A stretch of 64,000 bases of DNA from positions 1 to 64,000 of the forward strand of contig NZ_CANMJY010000004.1 in assembly GCF_947498345.1 (NCBI RefSeq), written 5' to 3'. A program made the position numbers and the translations under genes. The notes beneath the pieces are model-generated. The model did not search any database and was not told where the DNA came from. It worked only from the letters and a program-made list of their open reading frames with translations. Origin of the DNA: an uncultured Winogradskyella sp. (GTDB lineage Bacteria > Bacteroidota > Bacteroidia > Flavobacteriales > Flavobacteriaceae). This document shows positions 26,019 to 35,830 of the stretch, in pieces. Positions within the stretch are counted from its first letter, which is position 1. Every line of letters starts with the position of its first letter.

Positions 26019-28817
26019 TTAATTCCCAAGATTTCTGTCTGGTTGACGACGTTGATCATATTTTAAGTCTTTTAGTAAGTTAGACTTAATACCTATAAAA
26101 AAGTTCCAGGAGGTATTAATACCAATTGGAGTCCAATTAAAATTCATTCGCCAACTCAATAGGTCACGTTCAAATCGCAGTTGGGTTAGCGTAACTCCTT
26201 GGTTTAAGAAATCATATCCTGAAGATATACCAACACTCCAACGCGGAGATAGTTCTATATCACCAGAAAACATTAGAGAATGCGAAGATATTTCATCCTG
26301 CCGTCTTGTGTTTGAATAATTTGCAACATAGGCTAAATTGAATCTCCAAGGTATTTTAAAGTTGTAGAATTCGTTATCCTCTTCGTCTTTATTTTCATTC
26401 TTATTCCGATCGCCTAAGCGTTCATTTGCAAAATCTTGTGATACTCCAAAAAGGTCGTCTGTTCTGGCATTTGCATTTGCGGCACGTCGTTTTTTATCCT
26501 CATCCTCCTCCTCCTCCTCGGCATTGCCAGAAAAGGTATTGTTAGATAGTTCATAGTTAATATTAAGATTGGCAGAAGTTAATCTAAATAAACTTCCTCC
26601 GTTATCAATATTAAAAGTATTGATGATGTTATTATTACTGTCTAAGGCATAAGGATTAAGTGTCATGCCAAAGTTAATGTTCATTTTATTTTTAAGAATT
26701 TGAGTACCACCAGTGACACGTAGAGGACTCCAATTTAAAGAGTCAGCAGCAAGATTGTATGATGTTGAAAAATTAAGATTACTCAATAGCATCACTTTTT
26801 CGGGTTCTGTTTTAGTAGAGTCTTTAGCGCGGACTTTAGCTTCAAAATTATTTCCTAAAGAAAATCCTATACTACTCGAATACCTATTATTTGGCGAACC
26901 AAATAGAGAGTTCTCAAAGCGTGTATACTCTACCTGATCTGTTGTATTACCATCGGCATCTATGACATCATAGGTTTCGTAATATTGATCAAAGGCAGGA
27001 GTTACGCTATAACTTAGACTTGGTCTCACTACATGCCTTATGGCTTGTATTTTTGGGTCCTTACCTTTTTTCTTAAAGTCGTACATACCGTATAAGGTTG
27101 TACCAATACTTGCTCCAAAATTATAGGTTAAAAAACGGTCGAATCCATTTTGATCAATAGTTACGTCTTCTTGGTTTGTTTGATCCCAAAATCGTCTTAC
27201 AGTTTTTAGGGTCCAGGTTTCTTCAAAGTTGGCACTTGTGCTGACACTAAAATGATTAAATATTTTAAAATTGGTTGTTACAGGAATGCTATGTCGCATG
27301 CCTGCTCTGGCATCGTCAAACATTTCGCTTTTACCAAATAACGAATCGGTAGTATTGATACGGTATTCACCTCTGGTATTTACCTGAAAGTTGATATTTT
27401 GAATAGCTCCTTTTTTAGCTCCAGATTTTGGTGCAAAAGGAAAAACCCTACTCATCGAAGCTTGTAAGGTAGGTAAGGTTAAATTTATGGTTTCGGTATT
27501 AGTATTTTGGTTATGTGTAGCCGTAAGGTTGAGGTTTACTTGAGGCTCGCCTTGAAAAGTTTTAGAATAAGAAACCGAAGACGCTAAAGTATTAGTAAGC
27601 GAGTTATTTAAATTAATCTGATTAATAGACTGTCTAAAATACTGGCTACTACCCAAATTAACTGAAGCTGAAAATCTTGAATTTGGGTTGGCCTTAGCAT
27701 CCTGACTGTGAGACCATCTAATATTATAAATAGTTCGTTGACTAAAGTCTGGGAAACCACGTTCACTGTTTAATAGATTTTCGTATCTAAAGGATAAGTT
27801 CCCTCTAAATTTATACTTTACTGCATAATTACTTTCTAAACGTAAGCCATAACTACCATTAGTATAATAATCCCCTAAAACTGCTAAATCTACATAATCA
27901 TTTATAGCAAAATAGTAACCTCCATTCTGCAAAAAATACCCTCTGTCGTTTCCAGTATCTTCACCAAAAGAAGGAAATATAATACCGGAAGTTTGCTTTT
28001 TAGACATAGGGAAATATGCAAATGGGATAGCTATGGGAGTAGGTACATCGTAGATGTACATTTGGCTCATTCCCGTTACAATCTTTTTGTTAGGTACAAT
28101 CTTAGCTCTATTCATTAAGATGTAATACTCTGGGTCTTCCAAGTTCTCAGAAGTAGTGAATTTTCCTCTATATATAAAATATACGGAGTCATTTTCACGT
28201 TTTGTACGTTCTGCTATTACGGTTCCACCACTTTGTTCTGTAACGGAATTAAAAATGAGTGCTTTTCTAGAATCGGTATTAAAAATGATTGAGTCGGGTT
28301 CAATGATATTAGCACCTTGTTTAAAAACAGGTTTTTGAGTATACCCTGTAGAATCCTTTATACGACCTGCATATACTAGGTTTTTACTATAATCAATAAC
28401 AATAACTCCTGATGTAATTTCCATATCATCATAGACCACCTTTGCCTCGTTATATAAGCGTATTCTTTGTTTTCTTTGATTTACCGAAACATAATCTTTA
28501 GCCGTATATGTAACCGTACTTTTTAAAAACTCATCTTTTTTTACGGAATCTTGCTCTGTAGAATCTACCACTTTAGTATTTACAGTTTTGCCTAATAGTG
28601 AATCTATAGATACAGCAACAGAATCTTTGGCAACAACAGTAGTATCCTTTTTTTTCTCTGCAGGAATTTCCTTGTTGTTTTTTGGTAATTCTTGTGCAAA
28701 GCTAAAAGTGTTGATAAACACTGTAAAACTCAAGGCAAAAAGTATGTGTAAGCTATTTGTACGCAATCCTTTTAAATGTATTTTTGTAAAAGTATGGCTC
28801 GGTTTTTGAAACGCCAA
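26019..28817 (-). CDS. lptD: LPS-assembly protein LptD (Bacteroidota type)
   Basis: 932 residues: signal peptide (NTFSFAQELP), an N-terminal OstA-like beta-jellyroll (about 90-220; repeated KVVYDDMEITSGVIVIDYSKN pattern), then a long outer-membrane beta-barrel with Y/W-rich strands, ending in FNWTPIGINTSWNFFIGIKS. An acidic E/D stretch (around residue 760) is encoded by a repeated GAG/GAT run, forming an extracellular or loop insertion. It would insert lipopolysaccharide into the outer leaflet with LptE. Monocistronic, divergent from the amidase. Confidence 0.85.
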   Translation of the reverse strand: MAFQKPSHTFTKIHLKGLRTNSLHILFALSFTVFINTFSFAQELPKNNKEIPAEKKKDTTVVAKDSVAVSIDSLLGKTVNTKVVDSTEQDSVKKDEFLKSTVTYTAKDYVSVNQRKQRIRLYNEAKVVYDDMEITSGVIVIDYSKNLVYAGRIKDSTGYTQKPVFKQGANIIEPDSIIFNTDSRKALIFNSVTEQSGGTVIAERTKRENDSVYFIYRGKFTTSENLEDPEYYILMNRAKIVPNKKIVTGMSQMYIYDVPTPIAIPFAYFPMSKKQTSGIIFPSFGEDTGNDRGYFLQNGGYYFAINDYVDLAVLGDYYTNGSYGLRLESNYAVKYKFRGNLSFRYENLLNSERGFPDFSQRTIYNIRWSHSQDAKANPNSRFSASVNLGSSQYFRQSINQINLNNSLTNTLASSVSYSKTFQGEPQVNLNLTATHNQNTNTETINLTLPTLQASMSRVFPFAPKSGAKKGAIQNINFQVNTRGEYRINTTDSLFGKSEMFDDARAGMRHSIPVTTNFKIFNHFSVSTSANFEETWTLKTVRRFWDQTNQEDVTIDQNGFDRFLTYNFGASIGTTLYGMYDFKKKGKDPKIQAIRHVVRPSLSYSVTPAFDQYYETYDVIDADGNTTDQVEYTRFENSLFGSPNNRYSSSIGFSLGNNFEAKVRAKDSTKTEPEKVMLLSNLNFSTSYNLAADSLNWSPLRVTGGTQILKNKMNINFGMTLNPYALDSNNNIINTFNIDNGGSLFRLTSANLNINYELSNNTFSGNAEEEEEDEDKKRRAANANARTDDLFGVSQDFANERLGDRNKNENKDEEDNEFYNFKIPWRFNLAYVANYSNTRRQDEISSHSLMFSGDIELSPRWSVGISSGYDFLNQGVTLTQLRFERDLLSWRMNFNWTPIGINTSWNFFIGIKSNLLKDLKYDQRRQPDRNLGN

Positions 28818-28927
28818 AAGTACAGTTATTTTTTTGTGATTAAATTAATATAACTCTAAAGTTTAAAAATACTGTTTTACTAACAATAATCTGTAATAAT
28901 TAAAGTCTATAAACCGTTAGATTACAT

Positions 28928-30046
28928 ATGCAAACGAAGCGAAAATATATAAAAGTATTTCTGGTTTTCACATTTATCACTTCTTTAACATCATTTGCTT
29001 CATTGCAAGCACAAGAAGATAAATTTGTAGTAGTAATTGATGCTGGTCATGGAGGTCATGATCCAGGTCGCCCCACAAAAAATGGATATAAGGAAAAAGA
29101 TATTGCATTAAAGATAGCTTTATTAGTGGGAAAAGAACTAGAAAAGAATGCAGATTTTAAAGTTATTTACACACGTAAGGCAGATGTGTTTGTAACCCTT
29201 AAAAATAGAGCAAAAATCGCTAATAAAGCAGATGCAGATTTATTTGTATCTATACATTGTAATGCACATAACTCTCAAGCACACGGAACAGAGACATTTG
29301 TATTGGGTGCCAAGAATTCTGAGCGTAACATGTCTGTTGCAAAAGCAGAGAATGAGGTAATTTTTTTAGAAGAAAATTATCAAGAAAACTATGCTGGTTT
29401 TGACCCGAGTTCACCAGAATCTACTATAGCTATTGGTATTGAACAAGAAGTCTATGTTGAGCAGAGTATTATTTTAGCTCGTAAAATTGAAGATAATTTT
29501 TCTGGTAAACTTAAAAGAAAGAGTAGAGGTATAAAACAGGCCAGCCTTTGGGTAATGCATAATACATATATGCCAAGTGTACTTGTAGAGACAGGTTTTA
29601 TAACTAATAAAAAAGAAGGTGCTTATTTAAATTCAAAAAAGGGACAAAGTGCAATAGCAAATGCAATTAAAGATGCTATTATAAATTACAAAAAACAACT
29701 CGATCAAAATGTTGGTAGCAGTATATTAGGAACAGTCCCGGAAATTACAGATACCTTAGAAGATGTTCCTCTAATTTACGAAGGCATTACATTTAAAGTA
29801 CAGATAGCTGCCAGCTCAAAAGCATTAGAACCAAAATCTTATAATTTTAAAGGTTTATCTGATATCACCCGATTAAAAGTAGGAGCGATGTACAAATACT
29901 ATAGTGGTAATACTTCAGACTATAACGAAATTAAAAAACTACAAGAAGAGGCAAAGTCTAATGGTTATAACGATGCCTTTGTGGTGGCCTATAAAGATGG
30001 TGAACAAATCAACATAGCAGAAGCCTTAAAATCTACTACAAATTAG
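28928..30046 (+). CDS. N-acetylmuramoyl-L-alanine amidase with SPOR-like C-terminus
   Basis: 372 residues. Signal peptide, then Amidase_3: VVIDAGHGGHDPGR (zinc His), the Glu in GYKEKDIALK, SIHCNAHNS, and VLVETGFITNKKE. A C-terminal 90-residue segment (ITFKVQIAASSKALEP..., FVVAYKDGEQI) looks like a SPOR domain that binds denuded septal peptidoglycan. Acts in the periplasm in cell separation. Divergent from lptD; the next gene is 67 bases away with its own promoter. Confidence 0.9.
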   Translation: MQTKRKYIKVFLVFTFITSLTSFASLQAQEDKFVVVIDAGHGGHDPGRPTKNGYKEKDIALKIALLVGKELEKNADFKVIYTRKADVFVTLKNRAKIANKADADLFVSIHCNAHNSQAHGTETFVLGAKNSERNMSVAKAENEVIFLEENYQENYAGFDPSSPESTIAIGIEQEVYVEQSIILARKIEDNFSGKLKRKSRGIKQASLWVMHNTYMPSVLVETGFITNKKEGAYLNSKKGQSAIANAIKDAIINYKKQLDQNVGSSILGTVPEITDTLEDVPLIYEGITFKVQIAASSKALEPKSYNFKGLSDITRLKVGAMYKYYSGNTSDYNEIKKLQEEAKSNGYNDAFVVAYKDGEQINIAEALKSTTN

Positions 30047-30083
30047 TCACCTTAATTAGAAACATTATTAATATATTTATGAC

Positions 30084-30091
30084 TAATTTTG
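30084..30091 (+). promoter_or_regulatory. Predicted -7 element for MlaD-like operon
   Basis: TAATTTTG (TAnnTTTG) 22 bases before the TTG start at 30114. Confidence 0.4.
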
Positions 30092-30113
30092 TTTTTAATC
30101 AAAGCTTAGCCCA

Positions 30114-31055
30114 TTGAAAATCTCAAGAGAAGTTAAAACAGCCGTACTGGTACTATCAGGTATTGCACTTTTTATATATTTAATGTCATTCTTAATGGGT
30201 GAAAACCTATTTGATAATTCTGAAACATATTATACCGAATTTGATTATAATGCATTAAGCCCATCATCTGTAGTTACTATTAAAGGTAATAGAGTTGGTA
30301 AAGTTGAAGACATTAAATACGATTTTGAAACTGGTAAAACCAGAGTTTCTTTTTCGGTAACACCAAAACTAAAATTTTCTAAAAGCAGTGTCATTCGTTT
30401 ATACGAAACAGGTATAATGGGAGGCAACGCATTAGCTATTGTAAATACTAATGATGAAGAACTAGCCGAGCCTGGCGATTTTATTCCATCAGAAGTAAAA
30501 CCTGGACTTATAACGTCCTTAAAAGGTAACTTTTCAGATATAAGTTCGGATTTAGACAACACAATCAGATCTGCTGATACATTAATGACCAACCTTAACG
30601 CTTTGGTTGTTGACGAAACAGAAACAGGTATAAAAAGTACCATTGCAGAATTGAATGCTACATTAAAATCATTTAAGAGTTTATCGTATTCTGTTCAGGG
30701 AGTTATAAAAGAAAATGACAATAAAATAGCATCAATATTAAATAATTTTAATGTCACAAGCGAAAACTTATCAAAACTTTCAGATGATTTAAAGGATATT
30801 GAATTGGCAAAGACAATTGCAAAGTTTGATGAGTCTCTATCGTCCATAAATACATTGTTAACAAGTGTTAATAGTAATGAGGGAACATTAGGGAAACTTC
30901 TTAATGACGATGCGCTTTACAATAATCTTGAAGCGGCATCTAAAGAAATGGAAGAATTATTACTAGATATTAAACTGCATCCAGCAAGATATAGGAGAAT
31001 TCTTTCTAAAAAAGAAATTCCTTACCAACCACCAACCAAAGATCAAAAAAACTAG
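30114..31055 (+). CDS. MCE/MlaD domain membrane protein
   Basis: 313 residues from TTG 30114. One N-terminal membrane helix (AVLVLSGIALFIYLMSFLMG), then an MCE domain (SPSSVVTIKGNRVGKVEDIK, IMGGNALAIV), then a long helical region. MCE proteins carry phospholipids between membranes in Mla-type ABC systems. No MlaE or MlaF gene is in the window, so the ABC partners must be elsewhere. The Fe-S gene follows after 12 bases. Confidence 0.85.
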   Translation: MKISREVKTAVLVLSGIALFIYLMSFLMGENLFDNSETYYTEFDYNALSPSSVVTIKGNRVGKVEDIKYDFETGKTRVSFSVTPKLKFSKSSVIRLYETGIMGGNALAIVNTNDEELAEPGDFIPSEVKPGLITSLKGNFSDISSDLDNTIRSADTLMTNLNALVVDETETGIKSTIAELNATLKSFKSLSYSVQGVIKENDNKIASILNNFNVTSENLSKLSDDLKDIELAKTIAKFDESLSSINTLLTSVNSNEGTLGKLLNDDALYNNLEAASKEMEELLLDIKLHPARYRRILSKKEIPYQPPTKDQKN

Positions 31056-31067
31056 ACCATTTTTAAT

Positions 31068-32381
31068 ATGGATTATGTACCAAACATTCTTTTTGCCGCT
31101 ATCCTCGTTTTGGGTGTTGGCTATTTTGTTAGAAATATTAAAAAGCTAATAAGAAACATTAAACTGGGTCAAAAAATTGACGTCAGTGATAATAAGTCTG
31201 AACGTTGGAAAAATATGGCACGTATAGCTCTCGGTCAAAGCAAAATGGTGAGACGACCAGTCTCTGGTTTTTTACATGTTATCGTATATATAGGTTTTAT
31301 AATTATTAATATCGAGGTTCTAGAAATTATCATTGATGGTTTATTCGGTACTCATCGTATAGGATTAAAAGTATTGCCAGAATCTGTATACGGATTTTTA
31401 ATAGGCTCTTTTGAAATACTTGCAGTACTAGTTTTGGTATCTGTAATTGTATTTTGGTTACGAAGAAATGTTATAAAAATAAAACGCTTCCTAAGTTCAG
31501 AAATGAAAGGCTGGCCAAAGAATGATGGTAATATTATTCTGTATTTCGAAGTTGTTCTAATGTGTTTGTTTTTGGTGATGAATGCAACAGATACATCCTT
31601 TCAAACAGCCAATGAAGGGAATATTATTAGTCAATTTATTGCACCCTGGTTTGAAAGTATGTCTGCCGAGACCCTCCATACTGTTGAACGTACAGCATGG
31701 TGGTTGCATATAGTTGGTATACTAATTTTCTTAAATTATTTATACTTTTCTAAGCATTTACATATTCTTTTAGCATTCCCAAATACATATTTTGGAAGTC
31801 TGGACCCAAAAGGAAAAGTTAACAATCTCGAAGCGGTTACAGCTGAGGTAAAGCTAATGATGGATCCAAATGCAGATCCTTTTGCAGCAGCACCAGAAGG
31901 TACAGAAGATGAGGAGCCAGCCAAGTTTGGAGCGAGTGATGTGATGGATCTCAATCAAATTCAATTACTCAATGCGTACACTTGTACAGAATGTGGTCGG
32001 TGTACATCTGCATGTCCTGCTAACCTTACAGGTAAAAAACTATCACCTCGCAAGATTATGATGGATACACGAGATCGTTTAGAAGAAGTTGGTAAAAATA
32101 TAGATGCTAATAATGGGGAGTTTAAAGATGATGGTAAACAGCTTTTAGGAGACTATATTACTAACGAAGAGCTTTGGGCATGTACAACCTGTAATGCTTG
32201 TGTAGAAGAATGCCCGGTAAGTATTAATCCATTGTCTATTATTTTAGAAATGCGTCGTTATTTGGTTATGGAACAGAGTGCTGCACCTATGGAATTGAAT
32301 AATATGATGACCAATATAGAAAACAATGGAGCACCTTGGCCTTACAATCAAATGGATAGGTTAAATTGGAAGGATGAATAG
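31068..32381 (+). CDS. Membrane-bound [4Fe-4S] oxidoreductase subunit
   Basis: 437 residues. About five N-terminal membrane helices, then two [4Fe-4S] motifs, CTECGRCTSACP and CTTCNACVEECP. This is the electron-transfer half of a heterodisulfide-reductase/GlpC-like pair whose CCG half is the next gene. It probably takes electrons to or from the quinone pool (menaquinone, made by this window's genes) in the inner membrane. Confidence 0.85.
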   Translation: MDYVPNILFAAILVLGVGYFVRNIKKLIRNIKLGQKIDVSDNKSERWKNMARIALGQSKMVRRPVSGFLHVIVYIGFIIINIEVLEIIIDGLFGTHRIGLKVLPESVYGFLIGSFEILAVLVLVSVIVFWLRRNVIKIKRFLSSEMKGWPKNDGNIILYFEVVLMCLFLVMNATDTSFQTANEGNIISQFIAPWFESMSAETLHTVERTAWWLHIVGILIFLNYLYFSKHLHILLAFPNTYFGSLDPKGKVNNLEAVTAEVKLMMDPNADPFAAAPEGTEDEEPAKFGASDVMDLNQIQLLNAYTCTECGRCTSACPANLTGKKLSPRKIMMDTRDRLEEVGKNIDANNGEFKDDGKQLLGDYITNEELWACTTCNACVEECPVSINPLSIILEMRRYLVMEQSAAPMELNNMMTNIENNGAPWPYNQMDRLNWKDE

Positions 32382-32448
32382 ATAATTAAACCTTTTATTT
32401 AGTCAAAAAAATTAGCTAAATATTTCAAAACACTAAACGCTATACTAT

Positions 32449-33231
32449 ATGAGCGAGCAACTAAAAGTGCCAACAATGGCAGAGTATATGGCAGAAGGCA
32501 AACAACCAGAAATCTTATTTTGGGTAGGTTCTGCTGGTAGCTATGATGATAGGGCTAAGAAAATTACAAAAGCCTTTGTAAAAATATTAAACAAAGCTAA
32601 TGTTGATTTTGCAGTTTTAGGAACGGAAGAAAGCAATACAGGTGATGTCGCTAAGCGAGCTGGTAATGAGTTTTTGTTCCAGATGCAAGCTGTTATGAAT
32701 ATTGAAGTGCTTAATGCTTACGAAGTAAAACGTATCGTAACCTGCGACCCGCATTCGTTTAATTGTATTAAAAACGAATATCCAAACTTAGGAGGTAACT
32801 ATGATGTAGTGCACCATACGCAGTATATAAAAGAATTAATTAGTTCTGGACGTTTAACTCTGGAAGGCAATACTTATAAAGGCAAACGTATTACATTTCA
32901 CGATCCATGTTATCTTGGTCGTGCCAATAGTGAATACGAAGCGCCTAGAGATGTACTTAAAAAAACCAATGCCAATTTGGTTGAGATGAAGCGTAGTAAA
33001 AATACAGCTTTATGTTGCGGAGCTGGTGGTGCGCAAATGTTTAAAGAACCCGAAAAAGGTGATAGGGACATTAATGTACTAAGAACGGAAGATGCCTTAG
33101 AAACAAAACCAGATATTATTGCTACAGGCTGTCCATATTGTAATACTATGATGACAGATGGTATTAAAGCTAAAGAAAAAGAAAATGAAATTTCGGTAAT
33201 GGATATAGCCGAGTTAATTGCAAACACATAA
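32449..33231 (+). CDS. CCG-domain Fe-S oxidoreductase subunit
   Basis: 260 residues with two CCG-type cysteine motifs: HDPCYLGRANSEYE / CCGAGGAQMF and TGCPYCNTMM. These coordinate a catalytic Fe-S cluster in HdrB/GlpC/LutA-like proteins. Separate chain from the membrane subunit, with a 67-base gap. The pair probably oxidises a 2-hydroxy acid or similar with electrons to quinone; donor unknown. Confidence 0.87.
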   Translation: MSEQLKVPTMAEYMAEGKQPEILFWVGSAGSYDDRAKKITKAFVKILNKANVDFAVLGTEESNTGDVAKRAGNEFLFQMQAVMNIEVLNAYEVKRIVTCDPHSFNCIKNEYPNLGGNYDVVHHTQYIKELISSGRLTLEGNTYKGKRITFHDPCYLGRANSEYEAPRDVLKKTNANLVEMKRSKNTALCCGAGGAQMFKEPEKGDRDINVLRTEDALETKPDIIATGCPYCNTMMTDGIKAKEKENEISVMDIAELIANT

Positions 33232-33236
33232 ATTAG

Positions 33237-33875
33237 ATGTATAGAATCACTTTACTGTTTATAATATTTGCTATTGGAAATAACCTAAATGCGCAGAAAA
33301 AATCAAAGCAAGAGGTAGTTGACCTTATGGCAGAAGACACCTGCGAGTGCATAGCTCAAAAAAAGCTGAAGACTTCTGATAGTATGGAAGAAAAAGAAAT
33401 AGCCTTAGGACTTTGCCTGATTACCAGCTTTAACACGCATAAAGGTAAATCTAAATACTATAAGAAAAAATCCTTAAACGATATAGAAGAAATAGGTCAG
33501 GATGTAGGTATAGTTATGGCAACTATGTGTGCAGATGATTTTATGTCTATATTCTCTTCAGAAGAATTAGTTGATATTATTGAAGATAAAGAAGACGATA
33601 TCATTGGTTTTGTCAATTCTGAAGAAAACAACCTTTCTATTGAAGTAGAATTAGTATCCATGAATAATGATGCCATATCCTATATTAAAGCCAAAGACGA
33701 TTTTGATAAAAACCACATATTCTTAATTACTGAAGAGTTTGAAGGTTATGATTTATTGAAGAAATCAAATTTCGGTAAATCTTTTACAATCACTTTTAAA
33801 GAAGTAGAATTATTTGATCTAAGTGAAAAGCAATACATTACCAAAAAAGTAATAACTAAGATAGAAGCACTATAA
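33237..33875 (+). CDS. Secreted protein of unknown function
   Basis: 212 residues, signal peptide ending at NNLNAQKK, then a helical domain with two Cys near DTCECIAQK and CLITS, and a beta-rich C-terminal half. No family recognised. Starts 5 bases after the CCG gene and overlaps the next by 1 base, so it belongs to the Fe-S operon. Confidence 0.6.
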   Translation: MYRITLLFIIFAIGNNLNAQKKSKQEVVDLMAEDTCECIAQKKLKTSDSMEEKEIALGLCLITSFNTHKGKSKYYKKKSLNDIEEIGQDVGIVMATMCADDFMSIFSSEELVDIIEDKEDDIIGFVNSEENNLSIEVELVSMNNDAISYIKAKDDFDKNHIFLITEEFEGYDLLKKSNFGKSFTITFKEVELFDLSEKQYITKKVITKIEAL

Positions 33876-34360
33876 TGCTAGTAAAATTTGATACTTTACC
33901 AGAGGAATCCAGAGTTTGGATCTATCAAGCTAACCGGTCGTTTTCTGAAGATGAACTATTAGAATTAAATTCAAAAATTAAAACTTTTATTGAAGTATGG
34001 ACAGCTCATGGGAAAGACTTGCGCGCAGGTTATAAGATTGTTTATAAACGTTTTATAGTTATAGCCTTAGATCAAAACTTAAATAGTGCTACAGGGTGTT
34101 CAATAGATGCTTCAGTCCACTTTATACAACAGCTAGAGAATGCCTATAGCGTAGATTTAATGGATAAAATGAATGTATCCTTTAAACAAGGTGAGTATGT
34201 AGCATATAAGCCATTAATAGATTTTAAAAAAATGGCAAAGAACAGATCGATTTCAAAAAACACTATAGTTTTTAATAATCTGGTTACTAATATTGCAGAA
34301 TTTAAAGAGAATTGGGAAGTACCAGCAAGTGAAAGCTGGCATAGCCGATTTATCAAGTAA
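33875..34360 (+). CDS. Small conserved protein often mislabelled 'ABC transporter ATPase'
   Basis: 161 residues, cytoplasmic. A flavobacterial family beginning MLVKFDTLPEESRVWIYQAN, with W-T-A-H-G and G-C-S-I-D-A-S-V-H-F. It has no Walker A, Walker B or ABC signature, so the usual label is wrong. Its start overlaps the previous stop (TAATG). Function unknown. Confidence 0.75.
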   Translation: MLVKFDTLPEESRVWIYQANRSFSEDELLELNSKIKTFIEVWTAHGKDLRAGYKIVYKRFIVIALDQNLNSATGCSIDASVHFIQQLENAYSVDLMDKMNVSFKQGEYVAYKPLIDFKKMAKNRSISKNTIVFNNLVTNIAEFKENWEVPASESWHSRFIK

Positions 34361-34484
34361 TATCCCCTTATTACGAATTTTATAGATAATCCCATTTATT
34401 ATTGTAAAATTCTCAGTCTTAATAATTTTTATTTTTCAGATAGAATATTGACTTTTACAGCTTGTTAAAATAAAAACTGCAAAA

Positions 34485-35708
34485 GTGGCTACAGATATTT
34501 TCTTATTGAATATTTCAGGACAGGATAAACCAGGACTTACATCTGGTTTAACTAGTGTTTTAGCAGAATATGACGCTAAGATATTAGATATAGGACAAGC
34601 TAATATTCACGACACCTTGTCTTTAGGTATAATGTTTGAAATAAAATCTGGTAAAAAATCTGCTGCAGTTTTAAAGGATTTATTATTTAAATCTTACGAG
34701 TTAGGTATTACAGCAAAATTCTCACCAATCTCTCTTGAAGATTATGAACATTGGGTGAGCTTACAAGGAAAAGACCGTTATATCGTTACTATTTTAGGCG
34801 AAAAATTAAAAGCCGAACAAATATCTGAAGTCACCAAAATTATTTCAGAAAAAAACTTAAATATAGATTCCATAAAACGCTTAACAGGGAGAACATCGTT
34901 AGTTAAAACTGAAGAGTATCCAAGGGCTTCAATACAATTATCAATACGCGGAAAGCTTAATAGTAAATCAGAATTCACTTCAAAATTCATGGAAATTTCG
35001 AGAGAGTTAGATGTAGATATAGCGTTTCAAGAAGATAGTATGTTTAGAAGAAATCGACGATTGGTATGTTTTGATATGGATTCTACACTAATACAAACCG
35101 AAGTTATTGACGAACTTGCAGAACGTGCTGGTGTTGGTAAAGAAGTGAAAACGATTACTGAGTCTGCCATGCAAGGGGAATTAGATTTTAATGAAAGCTT
35201 TGAAAAGCGAATGCAACTTTTAAAAGGATTAAGTGAAGATGTGTTGCAAGATGTTGCTGAGAAGCTTCCGATTACAAAAGGAGCTAAGCGCTTAATAGAT
35301 ACGTTACATTATTATGGTTATAAAACCGCTATACTGTCTGGTGGATTTACATATTTTGGTCATTACCTAAAAGAGAAGCTAGATATAGATTTTGTTTATG
35401 CTAACCAACTCGAAATTAAAGATGGTGTTTTAACCGGAAACTATATTGGTGATATTGTCAATGGAAACAAAAAAGCAGAGTACCTTCAACAACTTGCTGA
35501 TGATATGGATATTGATATCGCCCAAACCATAGCAGTAGGAGATGGAGCTAATGATTTAGAAATGCTGAATCTTGCAGGGCTTGGTATTGCTTTTCATGCT
35601 AAACCTAAGGTAAAAGACAATGCTCAGAATTCAATATCCAGCATAGGTTTGGATGGTGTTTTGTATTTATTAGGCTATCACGATAGGCATATTGATTTAA
35701 TGATATAG
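34485..35708 (+). CDS. serB: Phosphoserine phosphatase with tandem ACT domains
   Basis: 407 residues from GTG 34485. Two ACT-type domains (about 1-85 and 90-170) precede a HAD phosphatase: CFDMDSTLIQTE (DxDxT), LSGGFTYF, and VGDGANDLEML. Converts phosphoserine to serine; the ACT domains probably give serine feedback. Monocistronic. Confidence 0.93.
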   Translation: MATDIFLLNISGQDKPGLTSGLTSVLAEYDAKILDIGQANIHDTLSLGIMFEIKSGKKSAAVLKDLLFKSYELGITAKFSPISLEDYEHWVSLQGKDRYIVTILGEKLKAEQISEVTKIISEKNLNIDSIKRLTGRTSLVKTEEYPRASIQLSIRGKLNSKSEFTSKFMEISRELDVDIAFQEDSMFRRNRRLVCFDMDSTLIQTEVIDELAERAGVGKEVKTITESAMQGELDFNESFEKRMQLLKGLSEDVLQDVAEKLPITKGAKRLIDTLHYYGYKTAILSGGFTYFGHYLKEKLDIDFVYANQLEIKDGVLTGNYIGDIVNGNKKAEYLQQLADDMDIDIAQTIAVGDGANDLEMLNLAGLGIAFHAKPKVKDNAQNSISSIGLDGVLYLLGYHDRHIDLMI

Positions 35709-35830
35709 TTATTTGTATAACTGTTAATTATACAGTTTATAAAAGTATCACAAAGGCTTTTTACTTCTTATTAATTATGCTATTTTGGCATAGTATTCGT
35801 TACATATTAAAAAACGATAAAAGATTTTAT

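Noticed and set aside
30245-30643. 132-codon minus frame in the MlaD-like gene
   Set aside because: Shadow; hydrophobic pattern follows from the coding strand.
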